Source of the DNA: Bacillus sp. T3
Lineage (GTDB): Bacteria > Bacillota > Bacilli > Bacillales > Cytobacillaceae
Direction: 5' to 3'
Assembly (NCBI RefSeq): GCF_033449965.1
Contig: NZ_CP137761.1
Location: 3,782,001-3,846,000, forward strand
DNA length: 64,000 nucleotides
Positions within the stretch are counted from its first letter, which is position 1. Every line of letters begins with the position of its first letter. The notes below the pieces were generated by a model. It made no database searches. It was not told where the DNA came from and saw only the letters and a program-made list of their open reading frames with translations. Shown here piece by piece: positions 9,402 to 17,594 of this stretch. Both the position numbers and the translations under genes were made by a program.

Positions 9402-10610
9402 TTAAGCACTCATTTTTAATGCTTTTTCTTGCGGTTTCATTACTTTACGATAACGTACATTTACAACAATCGCAAGTAGCACTCCTACGAAGGCAATCCC
9501 AGCATCAAAAACGATAATGCTCTCAACACTAGTCTTTGAAAGGATTCCAGTTACAACCGGGATCGTAAAGGAAGCTAAACTTGAAGATGTGTACACAATA
9601 CCTGTAATTTTACCTTTCCCTTGTTTGAAGAACTCTGCCATTACAGTTAATGCTAATTGTAAAACTCCTCCTGCTGCAAAGAAACCAATTAAAGCTGCGC
9701 CGATTACAACCATTGTTGGAGTTTGAACTTGCCATATAGCCAATAATGTAATAAAGGAGACTAAAGGGTAAATTAACACAATTGTCACTGGTTTAACCAA
9801 ACTCTTAACTAGATAAGATGTAAGAAATACAGAAGCTAATGAACCTAAACTATAATAACTAATTAACTTAAGTGCCGTTACTTCAGGCATTCCTACTACC
9901 TCTTGACCATAGGTTGGAAGCCATACTTGAATCAGATAGAAAGTTGCGGTAGCTGTATAACCAATTAGAATGATTGCGAGACCTTCAACCCAAAACTTCG
10001 GTTTCGATGCAAATGCTGTTTCTGTCTCAGCTGCTCCTTCGTTGCTTGAAATCATCGATGGGAATTTCATTTTAGCAAGGAAAATCCCATTCAGTGCAAA
10101 GATAGCAAGTGGAATAATGAAAGAAATACCATAGTATAAATCATTGTTAATAATAAAACCGATAATCATTGGAAGAGCAAATTGACCGCCAGAGATAAAA
10201 GCTTTGATTATTACGTTTGCAGTACCAGCTGATTTTGGGAAAGATTCCATTAAGGCTGGATATGTTCCTGAGTCTAAAACTGAATTCGCAATACCTGCAA
10301 TTAAGGCAAAAACAAAAGCAACTTGGACATTCGGGCTAAACAATATTCCAATAAAGAACAATGCGTATATCCCCATTCCGATTGAAACAAAAGGCTTACG
10401 ACCGAATTTATCAGATAGGGCACCTGATAAAAATAATGCAATTAAGCGGCCAATCCCTAATGCAGAGATGACATAAGCTACCCCAGCATTATCTGTGTGA
10501 AGCTGCTCAGTTAAGAATTTCATGTTTTGAGCTAGGATAATTACGCCCATACCATGAACAAAATAGTTAATATAAAGGACAATTGCTGTTGGTAAGTACC
10601 TGTTTTTCAT
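9402..10610 (-). CDS. MFS transporter, copy 2
   Basis: 402 aa, intact. The start ATG at 10610 (MKNRYLPTAIVLYINYFVHG) is preferred to upstream codons because AAGGGAG precedes it and an earlier start would overlap aroE copy 2. It shows alternating hydrophobic segments and the MFS loop motif SDKFGRKPFVSIG. It is clearly paralogous to copy 1 (shared IKLISYYSLGSLASV-like region and LQLALTVMAEFF). It lies 38 nt downstream of aroE copy 2, so the two are probably cotranscribed: uptake of a hydroaromatic substrate followed by its dehydrogenation (inference). Confidence 0.9.
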   Translation of the reverse strand: MKNRYLPTAIVLYINYFVHGMGVIILAQNMKFLTEQLHTDNAGVAYVISALGIGRLIALFLSGALSDKFGRKPFVSIGMGIYALFFIGILFSPNVQVAFVFALIAGIANSVLDSGTYPALMESFPKSAGTANVIIKAFISGGQFALPMIIGFIINNDLYYGISFIIPLAIFALNGIFLAKMKFPSMISSNEGAAETETAFASKPKFWVEGLAIILIGYTATATFYLIQVWLPTYGQEVVGMPEVTALKLISYYSLGSLASVFLTSYLVKSLVKPVTIVLIYPLVSFITLLAIWQVQTPTMVVIGAALIGFFAAGGVLQLALTVMAEFFKQGKGKITGIVYTSSSLASFTIPVVTGILSKTSVESIIVFDAGIAFVGVLLAIVVNVRYRKVMKPQEKALKMSA

Positions 10611-10648
10611 GGGGTACAACTCCCTTTTCATTTTTTGAGGGCAAAAGT

Positions 10649-11527
10649 TTAAAACATTTGCTCTTTCACATAGTCCACAGGCATTTCTTGACCTGTCCAA
10701 ATCTCAAATGCTTTCGCACCCTGCCATAGCATCATACCTAAGCCATTTAGCGTTTGACATCCAACTTCTTCAGCCATTTCAAGAAGCTTAGTCTTACGTG
10801 GAATATATACAACATCCGATACAATCAATTCTGGGCGAAGCCAAGAAACATCTTGAATCAGGCTTTGATCTTCTAAAGGTTTCATTCCAACACCCGTTGC
10901 ATTTGTTAAAATGTCACTGCTAGCAATTTCAGCTTTCAAAGTTTCAATATCATCAAGGTGATAAACAGTTGCTTTGCAATTTACTTCTTTCATCTCTTCA
11001 TTAATAATTCGGGCATTTTTTTCAGCTCTTGCAAAAAATTCATCATCACGGTTAAAGATTGAAATCTCAGCAACTCCGTCTAATGCTGCTTGAATGGCAA
11101 TCGCTGTAGCTGCTCCCCCTGCACCGAGAAGAGTCATTTTCTTTCCAACCACATCAATTCCGTTTTCCTTTAATGATCGCATATAACCTGTACCATCAGT
11201 AATATGACCGATTAGTTTCCCATCTTCGTTCACTACTGTGTTAACGGCTCCTGCAAATTGAGCTGCTGGTGAAAGTTCATCCAAAAGCGGAAGAATTTTT
11301 GTTTTATTCGGCATGGATACGTTAAAGCCTCTCACATTTAGAGCGCGCATCCCTGTTACAACATCAGCTAATTGAGCGTTGCCAACCTCGAAAGCCATGT
11401 AAGCATAATTAAGTCCCAATTTTCTAAGTGACATATTATGCATTGCTGGTGATAATGAGTGACCAATCGGGGTTGCTAAGAGCCCTAGTAATTTTGTTCT
11501 GCCATCAATACGTCCAAGATCTGCCAT
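10649..11527 (-). CDS. aroE: Shikimate/quinate 5-dehydrogenase family protein, copy 2
   Basis: 292 aa. Same motifs as copy 1: IGHSLSP, NVSMPNK (lysine near 75), HITDGTGY (aspartate near 111), LLGAGGAATA (dinucleotide-binding loop, 133-142) and QGAKAFEIWTG. The two copies are alike over their whole length and end differently only in the last few residues (VDEMNKLLF versus VDYVKEQMF). The GGAGGAA ribosome binding site is next to the ATG. It heads a likely two-gene unit with MFS copy 2. The 333-nt upstream region carries TGTGAATGATTTCACA and the 29-nt shared motif, so it is probably under the same LysR control as the flavin reductase. Confidence 0.9.
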   Translation of the reverse strand: MADLGRIDGRTKLLGLLATPIGHSLSPAMHNMSLRKLGLNYAYMAFEVGNAQLADVVTGMRALNVRGFNVSMPNKTKILPLLDELSPAAQFAGAVNTVVNEDGKLIGHITDGTGYMRSLKENGIDVVGKKMTLLGAGGAATAIAIQAALDGVAEISIFNRDDEFFARAEKNARIINEEMKEVNCKATVYHLDDIETLKAEIASSDILTNATGVGMKPLEDQSLIQDVSWLRPELIVSDVVYIPRKTKLLEMAEEVGCQTLNGLGMMLWQGAKAFEIWTGQEMPVDYVKEQMF

Positions 11528-11601
11528 GAAAAGTTCCTCCTACATTCTTTTTTAGAATTGATTTCATTTTGAATTTTTGTAAAGCTATAATTCGAACATT
11601 T

Positions 11602-11617
11602 TGTGAATGATTTCACA
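11602..11617. promoter_or_regulatory. Candidate LysR operator upstream of aroE copy 2
   Basis: TGTGAATGATTTCACA: imperfect inverted repeat TGTGAAT/TTTCACA like the palindrome at 6466, about 75 nt upstream of the start codon. Confidence 0.5.
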
Positions 11618-11717
11618 TACTTGTCTATAAAAAATCTTTGTTTCGATCATTCACTAGGGGTATTCATTTGGTACATCGTCTTGATGAATTGAGTATAAAT
11701 CATAAAAATATATAAAT

Positions 11718-11746
11718 CTAATTGAAAATTACATCATTATTCATAG
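11718..11746. promoter_or_regulatory. Cluster promoter motif CTAATT-N18-CATAG (site 2)
   Basis: CTAATTGAAAATT ... TTCATAG with exactly the same 29-nt length as the sites at 6638 and 12728; about 190 nt upstream of aroE copy 2. The rest of the 11528-11860 gap shows only AT-rich promoter-like sequence and the aroD terminator. Confidence 0.45.
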
Positions 11747-11817
11747 TTTTTATCTATGTTTTTGATCCACCTAACGAATTAGAACAGGACACCTTCCCAT
11801 TCATGAATCCTTTAAAA

Positions 11818-11855
11818 TAAGGGAAGATAACAAGTTCATATGTCCTCTTCCCTTA
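11818..11855 (-). terminator. Terminator after aroD
   Basis: TAAGGGAAGA / TCTTCCCTTA 10-bp stem right after the aroD stop; TTTTAAAGG follows on the minus strand. Confidence 0.65.
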
Positions 11856-11860
11856 CAAAA

Positions 11861-12622
11861 TTACATGCTTTTGTGTAGAATTTCCAACACTGTTCTTAAT
11901 TCTGCAACAGGAATTTGTCCTGGGGCAGAAGCAGCTTTTCCAGCACCAAAAGTGAATGCAGAACCAAATACTTCTCCAGCCAAACGACTGATCACTCCTG
12001 TACCTCCCATTGACATGGTGATAAGTGGTCGATCCGCATATTTTGTTTTCATCGTATTTGTTGCGTCGATTAATGTGATTACATCTTCAATACTTGTTGG
12101 CATTACGGCAATTTTCGGGATATCTGCCCCGTATTCTTGCATTTTGCGTAGACGCTCAATGATTACTCCCTTTGGAGGCGTTTTAAAGAAATCATGGTTA
12201 GACATAATGACTAAAACCCCATTCTCTTTTGCCACCGACACAATTGCCTTCACATTCTCTGCTTCATTAAATAACTCTACATCAACAAAATCAATGTTTC
12301 TCGTACGAATGGCTGTCTGATTCAGTTCAACATAAAAACTGTCACTGATCTCTTTGTTACCACCTTCTTTATGACTTCTAAAAGTAAAAAGAATCAGTGT
12401 TTCAGATAATTCTTCGCGTAATTTTGCAATCATTTTTTTTACAGCGTTTAAATCTTCTACGTGTTCATATATATCAACACGCCATTCCACAACATCAGGT
12501 TGTAAGTCCTTTACTAATTTTGCTTCTTCTAATATTTGTTGCTCAGATACTCCTACTAAAGGGACAATAATTTTGGGAATTCCTTCTCCAATCGTCATAT
12601 CCTTTATAGTCAGTGTGCTCAT
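11861..12622 (-). CDS. aroD: Type I 3-dehydroquinate dehydratase
   Basis: 253 aa, the normal type I length. The start ATG at 12622 (MSTLTIKDMTIG) is chosen over upstream codons because of the GGGTGAG site. Catalytic residues fall at the positions of the characterised enzymes: EWRVD (E46, R48), NHDF (H143), PKIAVMP (Schiff-base K170), MSMGGTGVISR (R213), then S232 and Q236. It interconverts 3-dehydroquinate and 3-dehydroshikimate by syn elimination via an imine. Next to two AroE/YdiB enzymes and two transporters it could link quinate to dehydroshikimate catabolically, or serve the biosynthetic pathway with the aroK gene upstream. Confidence 0.93.
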   Translation of the reverse strand: MSTLTIKDMTIGEGIPKIIVPLVGVSEQQILEEAKLVKDLQPDVVEWRVDIYEHVEDLNAVKKMIAKLREELSETLILFTFRSHKEGGNKEISDSFYVELNQTAIRTRNIDFVDVELFNEAENVKAIVSVAKENGVLVIMSNHDFFKTPPKGVIIERLRKMQEYGADIPKIAVMPTSIEDVITLIDATNTMKTKYADRPLITMSMGGTGVISRLAGEVFGSAFTFGAGKAASAPGQIPVAELRTVLEILHKSM

Positions 12623-12727
12623 AATCTCACTCACCCTTTTTAATTTATTATGGCTAAACAATTATCTTCCTAATTAACTTTGTGAAATATTGTACAATCT
12701 CATTATGCTACGACTCTTTTTTAAAGT

Positions 12728-12756
12728 CTAATTCATATTTTTCGTAATATCCATAG
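12728..12756. promoter_or_regulatory. Cluster promoter motif CTAATT-N18-CATAG (site 3)
   Basis: CTAATTCATATTT ... TCCATAG, 29 nt, identical to site 1 in its first 13 bases. A CTTTGTGAAAT half-site lies at 12678-12688, between it and aroD. Confidence 0.45.
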
Positions 12757-12775
12757 AAAATAACTATATATAAAA

Positions 12776-12822
12776 AAAGAAATAATCTCCTACCCATATA
12801 CAGTAGGTCGATTATTTCTTTT
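12776..12822 (-). terminator. Terminator after the 74-aa gene
   Basis: Stem AAAGAAATAATC / GATTATTTCTTT with an inner CCTAC/GTAGG extension; T-rich tail on the minus strand. Confidence 0.7.
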
Positions 12823-12833
12823 GCTTAAATAGA

Positions 12834-13058
12834 TTATATTTTTGCTAATTCTAACATTTTTGTAACAAAATCTTCCGTCTCTACCTCGAATATATTCTTA
12901 ATTTTAGCCCAAATCAATTCATCCTCATTTGACAGAAGAATAAGGTTTACTAACATACGTTTTTCAGTTTCCGATAATATCGTAGAATCAATTCCTAGGA
13001 TCAAATCGATGGCATCATATCCTAACGCACTTAACATTTCATCATTGATAGTGACCAT
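12834..13058 (-). CDS. Hypothetical protein, 74 aa
   Basis: Not recognised. The start ATG at 13058 (MVTINDEMLSALGYDAIDL) is chosen because GAGGAG lies 8 nt upstream; a codon 18 nt earlier has no such site. The protein is acidic and mostly helical by composition, without cysteines, membrane segments or an obvious motif. It lies between aroD and aroK on the same strand with its own terminator. Because the region upstream of aroD carries the cluster motifs downstream of this gene, it is probably a separate unit. Confidence 0.6.
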   Translation of the reverse strand: MVTINDEMLSALGYDAIDLILGIDSTILSETEKRMLVNLILLSNEDELIWAKIKNIFEVETEDFVTKMLELAKI

Positions 13059-13273
13059 ACTAACACTCCTCATCAAGCAATTACGTCAGTTTCCTTCATG
13101 TTTATGGTACATACTAAATGAATTGCATGACGACAAGCAACTGCCTATGAAAAATGTCATAATAAATACAAAGTTTATTGAACAATTTCTTATAACTAAT
13201 GTTGGGCTCAAAAATACTAGCTTTTTATATATTAAATTTCAATTGAACTTTACAACACGATAAAATATTAAAG

Positions 13274-13828
13274 TTACCTTGGTTCATGTAACTCCCAAGC
13301 TAACTTTAATGAATCGACAATATAATCGGCGACCTCTTCACTATCATGGTTATCCGTTTCAACCTTTGAATGGTGAACAGAGTAGATTTCTTGCCGTTTA
13401 TAAAATAGCTCTTCTATTTCTTCAATCGATTTTCCTTGTAGAACTGGTCGGCTATCAATAATTAAACTAATTCGATCTTTCCAACCTTCCCAGGACAAGT
13501 CTAAAAAGAAGACAATACATTCGGATAAACATACCTTTCGAATATCCTCTTGTAAAAAGGCTCCACCTCCGAGAGAAATAATTTTTAATTTATGCTTACA
13601 TAAGTCCGTAATTAAATTTTTCTCCCTTTCGCGAAATGCTTTTTCACCAAGTTTATTAAATATTTGTGAAACAGGCATTCCATATTCCTTTTCAATTTCT
13701 TCATCGACATCGATAAAATCCCGATATAGCTTTTTTGCTACTCTCTTCCCTATAGTAGTTTTGCCTACTCCCATGAATCCTATAAATACGATACTTCTTT
13801 CTCTCAATGGGACTTCACGATTGACCAA
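13274..13828 (-). CDS. aroK: Shikimate kinase
   Basis: 184 aa. Walker A FIGFMGVGKTTIG near residues 14-27, the shikimate-binding DVDEEIE, FREREKN, the GGGAFL loop and SRPVL in the lid region are all present. It phosphorylates shikimate at O3 with ATP, a step toward chorismate. The start is TTG at 13828 behind AGGAGG. In this position it would connect imported shikimate to aromatic amino acid synthesis, which argues that the cluster may be as much a salvage route as a degradative one (inference). Spacing to the next gene is about 200 nt. Confidence 0.88.
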   Translation of the reverse strand: MVNREVPLRERSIVFIGFMGVGKTTIGKRVAKKLYRDFIDVDEEIEKEYGMPVSQIFNKLGEKAFREREKNLITDLCKHKLKIISLGGGAFLQEDIRKVCLSECIVFFLDLSWEGWKDRISLIIDSRPVLQGKSIEEIEELFYKRQEIYSVHHSKVETDNHDSEEVADYIVDSLKLAWELHEPR

Positions 13829-14114
13829 CAGCCTTCAACCTCCTATTTATGAAAAACCTTTCCACCTAATTTTGATTAAAGTGGAGCTAGGCTACAGATT
13901 AAAGTCATTATCTTTACTGTCTTCATTATACATCAGTCAATTAATCCATTGTTCAATTATTAAGATAATTTTGTCGAAAAACTTTTTTATTTTACTATAA
14001 TGCTCTACTAAAAAAAATTAAAAATAAAAACTAACATTTCGATAGATATAATTTAAAAATGGAGGACCCATTCGATGAGCCCTCCTTGCTTAAAAAAATA
14101 TATTGTATGTTATT

Positions 14115-14369
14115 TTAATTTGACATTCTTGCCTGTATTTCCGATTCTTGAAGCTGAAAAAAGCCTTTATAGACCTTGCAGTCCCCTTCATCAAAGGTGG
14201 CATGTGAAATATAATCACCCTTGAAGGTTTTTAGATTCTCATCAAACACTAAACATTCGTGACCACTTTCAGCTAAATCAAAAAAACTTAGTAGGAGCTC
14301 AGGTTTTTTATACGTTTTTTCACGCACTATTTCTTGGGTTTGAGCATTACAAATTTGCAGTTTATACAA
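14115..14369 (-). CDS. Hypothetical protein, 84 aa
   Basis: Not recognised. The open frame extends to 14492, but a GGGAGGTG site six bases before TTG at 14369 marks the likely start (MYKLQICNAQTQEIVREK). Soluble and mixed charge; no signal peptide or metal motif. It is divergent from the Lin0512-family gene, with about 215 nt between them. The region upstream of it (13829-14114 is downstream) shows no further gene. Confidence 0.5.
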   Translation of the reverse strand: MYKLQICNAQTQEIVREKTYKKPELLLSFFDLAESGHECLVFDENLKTFKGDYISHATFDEGDCKVYKGFFQLQESEIQARMSN

Positions 14370-14584
14370 TTCAAGCACCTCCCAAATGTTTACACATTTA
14401 GAATAATTGATTTTGGAGCTAACAAACGCCAAAATTTGTGAATTTTCTAAGAACATCATTATAGGGTTTGATATCCTAAAACGATCTACCATAAATGGAT
14501 AAAATTTCTTGCTTTAGAAATGACATAAAATTTAATCATGCGCTAGAATTAAATGGAAAAGTCAAAATAAGGGGGATCATTTGT

Positions 14585-14944
14585 ATGGAAAAAATCATGT
14601 TTATTGAAACTGGCATGGGAATTGATGTGCACGGTCAGAACATCACAAAGGCAGCAGTACGTGCCGTACAAAATGCCATTCATTTTAATTCAATGCCAGG
14701 TATCCGCACTGTCCTACCAGGTAACACAACAGAAAATATGAAAGTAAATGTTAAACTTGCCTTACCTTGTGATATGGAGAAACTGGATGTAGAAGCGGTT
14801 AAAGCGGTTTTGCCTTACGGACAAGTGACAGTGGAAACGATGGTGGGTGGTATGCTGACAACAAGTGGGATTGTCCTCGAGGATAAGGGAGACAAAAATG
14901 ATTTGATGTATATTGCTGTGGCATCGGTTGAAGTTGGGTATTAA
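14585..14944 (+). CDS. Lin0512 family conserved protein
   Basis: 119 aa from ATG at 14585 (MEKIMFIETGMGIDVHGQN), preceded by AAGGGGG. An upstream in-frame ATG at 14495 has no ribosome binding site. The ETGMGIDVHGQ, AAVRAVQNAI and GMLTTSGIVLEDKG segments fit the Lin0512 family of conserved proteins, which I recall as related to part of cyanuric-acid-hydrolase/barbiturase-type ring amidohydrolases; no activity is established for the short form. It ends in a strong terminator shared with the convergent rrf2 gene. Confidence 0.65.
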   Translation: MEKIMFIETGMGIDVHGQNITKAAVRAVQNAIHFNSMPGIRTVLPGNTTENMKVNVKLALPCDMEKLDVEAVKAVLPYGQVTVETMVGGMLTTSGIVLEDKGDKNDLMYIAVASVEVGY

Positions 14945-14953
14945 AAATTGAAA

Positions 14954-14991
14954 AAGAGCTCATCCCCTTTTAAATCAAGGGTTGAGCTCTT
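14954..14991. terminator. Bidirectional terminator
   Basis: AAGAGCTCA / TGAGCTCTT outer stem with inner CCCCTT/AAGGG pairing, between convergent genes. Confidence 0.75.
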
Positions 14992-14994
14992 AAA

Positions 14995-15435
14995 TTAACG
15001 ATTATTTTCTACCTCTTTTGTATTTATATCTTTCACTACATCTTCAATGGTTACATTTTCGAGTACCTTCTCTAATGCTAGTTGAGCTGTTGATAACAGC
15101 GGGACGATCGTATCTTGAATGTTCCGGCCAACTGGACAAGCTGGATTAGGATTTTCATGTACACTAAACAATTCCTTCTCCTGTACAACATTAACCGCCT
15201 TATACACGTCAAGCAAGGTTATATCCGCTAAATTCTTTGCTAATTTTGCCCAGGCGATACCAGGATGAACCTCTACTAAGCCTGCCTTTTTAAGCATACC
15301 CATAATTTTTCTGATCACAACAGGATTTGTGTTCACACTTTCTGCAATAAATTCTGACGAGTTTACCATCTCTTTATTAAACTCAATAAGAGTAAGTATA
15401 TGAATTCCAACAGCAAACCGACTGCTAATAGACAT
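14995..15435 (-). CDS. Rrf2-family transcriptional regulator
   Basis: 146 aa from ATG at 15435 (MSISSRFAVGIHILTLI), chosen for GGAAGGTG six bases upstream. The winged helix covers the first 80 residues (SEFIAESVNTNPVVIRKIM), followed by a dimerisation helix. Only one cysteine (PACPVG) is present, so it lacks the three-Cys Fe-S ligand set of IscR/NsrR and likely senses something else, as YwnA-type members do. It is divergent from an NmrA-type reductase, with a palindrome downstream of each promoter. A 185-nt dispersed repeat sits inside its 5' untranslated region. Confidence 0.82.
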   Translation of the reverse strand: MSISSRFAVGIHILTLIEFNKEMVNSSEFIAESVNTNPVVIRKIMGMLKKAGLVEVHPGIAWAKLAKNLADITLLDVYKAVNVVQEKELFSVHENPNPACPVGRNIQDTIVPLLSTAQLALEKVLENVTIEDVVKDINTKEVENNR

Positions 15436-15467
15436 CGTATTCACCTTCCTGATCTATTTATAAAAAA

Positions 15468-15652
15468 GGCTGTGTTAAAGCTTATTGTTGTTTTTGGCAC
15501 AAGTTGATTGGAGCGGAAGATGCGAAGACTCCTGCGGGAGCAGCGGGACTGGTTAGACCCCGCAGGAGCGATAGCGACGAGGAGGCTCACCGCCCGCCCC
15601 GCGGAAAGCGAAGCACCTGGAGCGGAAATCAACACTCTTATTTAACACAACC
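15468..15652. repeat. Dispersed palindromic repeat, family A long form, copy 1
   Basis: 185 nt, bounded by GGCTGTGTTAAA and TTTAACACAACC. The GC-rich core contains ACTCCTGCGGGAGCAGCGGG and CCGCCCGCCCCGCGG with several inverted repeats. Same length and sequence (reverse orientation) as 42109-42293; related to 63274-63457. No coding capacity. Confidence 0.85.
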
Positions 15653-15672
15653 ATAAAAAAGTACGATTTTCA

Positions 15673-15691
15673 TGTAATTAAAGTGATTACA
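15673..15691. promoter_or_regulatory. Operator palindrome downstream of the rrf2 promoter
   Basis: TGTAATTAAAGTGATTACA, arms TGTAAT/ATTACA. It lies directly after a TATAAT-type -10 (15696-15701, minus strand) of the rrf2 promoter, positioned to block it. Confidence 0.55.
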
Positions 15692-15746
15692 TCTTATTAT
15701 ACCTTAATAATTGTATATATTAACAAGAAAAGTTGTTTTTACTCTG

Positions 15747-15789
15747 TTGACAAAAACAGTAAAAGTAACTATTATGATTACAGGTAATC
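15747..15789 (+). promoter_or_regulatory. Promoter and operator of the NmrA-type gene
   Basis: -35 TTGACA at 15747-15752, 17-nt spacer, -10 TATTAT at 15770-15775, then GATTACAGGTAATC at 15776-15789 covering the start point. The arms GATTAC/GTAATC resemble the palindrome on the rrf2 side. Confidence 0.65.
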
Positions 15790-15844
15790 AAAATAGTTAC
15801 AACTTAATCAAAAATCTTACTAATTCATATTGGAGGAATAGAAA

Positions 15845-16712
15845 ATGAAAATATTAGTAACGGGTGCAACTGGGAAACTAGGCACGAAAGTAGTGGAGTC
15901 TTTATTAAAAACAGTTCCAGCAAGCGAGCTGGCTGTTAGTGTTCGTAACCCTGAGAAGGCAGAAGCATTGCGCGCTCGAGGTGTAGAAGTTCGTCATGGA
16001 GATTTTGACCAACCTGAAACATTGACATCAGCATTTGCTGGAATTGACCGTTTATTAATCATTTCTGCAGATGGTGACAACGAAACAAGAATTCGTCAGC
16101 ACACCAATGCCGTTGCTGCTGCGGAGCAGGCAAAGGTACAATTCATCGCTTACACAAGTATTGCCAATGCAACTGAAACGACAATGTTCCTTGCTCCTCC
16201 TCATCGCGCTACTGAAGAAGCGATTTTAAAAACAGGAATTCCATATTCCTTCCTACGTAATAACTGGTATCTAGAAAACGAAAGCAGTGGCATTCAAGGT
16301 GTATTAGCAGGTACTCCGTGGGTGACATCAGCCGGCTTCCGGCAAGGTGGGTTGGGCATTGCAACAGGATTATGCAGAAGCTGCGGCGGCTGTATTGGCT
16401 GGGGACGGACATGAAAATACGGTCTACGAGCTTTCTGGAAAACCAGTGACTCAAGACGAGCTTGTTGCAATCCTTAGTACTATTTTAGGAAATGAAGTAC
16501 CTATTCAGCATGTTGATGACACAACTTATGCAAGTATCATGACAAGTGCTGGATTACCTGATTTTCTAATTCCTTTTCTAGTCGGTATCCAACAAGGTAT
16601 TCGCGAAGGATCATTAGAAATTGAAAGCAACGATTTTGAAAAGCTGCTTGGCCGACCTGCAACTCCTATCAATGAAGGGCTTGCTCAAATTGTAAATGAA
16701 CTCTCAAAATAA
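15845..16712 (+). CDS. NmrA/QorB-like NAD(P)H-dependent oxidoreductase (frameshifted)
   Basis: About 288 aa. N-terminal Rossmann motif VTGATGKLGTKVVESL (residues 4-19); then an NmrA-like atypical SDR body with YTSIANA and FLRNNWYLEN, as in QorB-type quinone reductases. GGAGGA precedes the ATG. The frame breaks at 16337-16342 in TTCCGG; dropping one base gives SAGSGKVGWALQQDYAEAAAAVLAG-type sequence and full continuity. Regulation by the adjacent Rrf2 protein is likely from the symmetric operators. A role in electrophile or quinone stress is the usual inference for this pair. Confidence 0.8.
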
Positions 16713-16735
16713 AGCATAAAATAGTTTCGATAAAT

Positions 16736-16769
16736 GACCTTTCTGAAATTTAATCAGAGGGGTCTTTTT
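16736..16769 (+). terminator. Terminator after the NmrA-type gene
   Basis: 11-bp stem GACCTTTCTGA / TCAGAGGGGTC (two G-U pairs), followed by TTTTTG. Confidence 0.75.
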
Positions 16770-17196
16770 GATTCATCCCACCTTTTAATAAATCCTCTCT
16801 AAAATTTAAAAAGGAACAAATGAATTTTTTAAAAATTTTTTCTGTAAATTTATGTGAATAAATTGGAAATGACCATTTTTCTAAAAGAATCATCGATCCA
16901 ATCCAGTCTTTACACCAACACACACTTCTTTAAAATATAGAACCTAATAAATCTTCGTCGTTTATGAATTTGTTTTTTTATCCAAATTGATAACAACTTT
17001 TTTGTGTTTTTTGCGGAAAATTTGTATATTTTCACTAAAGTTTTAACTACTGTAATTATTTGGTAAAAAATTCTTAACAATTGATGGAGTTTTTTTATGT
17101 GTTAATTTTTTAAAATATTATTCTAGGTTAAATATTATTTTCCACTCAATTTACAATTACATATTTTCACCATCATTTCTGCAACTATCATGTTTG
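16770..17196. other. AT-rich gap without genes
   Basis: About 430 nt, very AT-rich, no open frame with a ribosome binding site on either strand, no clear repeat. It could hold upstream sites for the AbrB-type gene. Confidence 0.5.
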
Positions 17197-17225
17197 TTGA
17201 CCTTTTACAAACAGGTTTGTAATAT
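17197..17225 (+). promoter_or_regulatory. Promoter of the AbrB-family gene with spacer palindrome
   Basis: TTGACC, 17-nt spacer, TAATAT. The spacer contains ACAAACAGGTTTGT (17207-17220), a 6-bp inverted repeat overlapping the -10, suitable for a repressor. Confidence 0.55.
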
Positions 17226-17293
17226 AGTAATTGTTTCTATGTTTATTTAACTGATAGGAATAATCTTTGAACAAGGACAAAGGGGAGACGAAC

Positions 17294-17572
17294 ATGAAAT
17301 CTACTGGTATTCTTCGTAAAGTTGACGAATTAGGAAGAATTGTTATTCCAATTGAGTTAAGGAGAACTTTAGAAATTGCAGAAAAAGACCCTCTCGAAAT
17401 TTATGTTAATGAGGATAAGATTATCTTACAGAAACATAGAGAAAATATGACCTGTGTTGTAACGGGGGATGAAACCGATCAAAACCAAAGTTTTTCAAAT
17501 GGACGAATCGTGTTAAGTCCCAATGGAGCAAAACAACTCCTAAATGAAATCAAGGAAGCATTTAATCTGTAA
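17294..17572 (+). CDS. AbrB-family transition-state regulator
   Basis: 92 aa from ATG at 17294 (MKSTGILRKVDELGRIVIP); AAAGGGGAG upstream decides this start over one at 17267. The N-terminal swapped-hairpin DNA-binding domain is nearly that of B. subtilis AbrB/Abh (VDELGRIVIPIELRRTLEI, EIYVNEDKIILQKH), and a C-terminal dimerisation part follows. AbrB-type proteins repress post-exponential genes. A gene in this accessory setting may be a paralog (Abh-like) rather than the main abrB; the sequence alone does not decide. Confidence 0.88.
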   Translation: MKSTGILRKVDELGRIVIPIELRRTLEIAEKDPLEIYVNEDKIILQKHRENMTCVVTGDETDQNQSFSNGRIVLSPNGAKQLLNEIKEAFNL

Positions 17573-17594
17573 ATTTTATCTAAGTAGTAAGAAA

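Noticed and set aside
15441..15635. 64-residue ORFs inside the family A repeats (also 42072-42320 and 63287-63478)
   Set aside because: They are frames through the GC-rich core, differ between copies in start and end, and lack ribosome binding sites.
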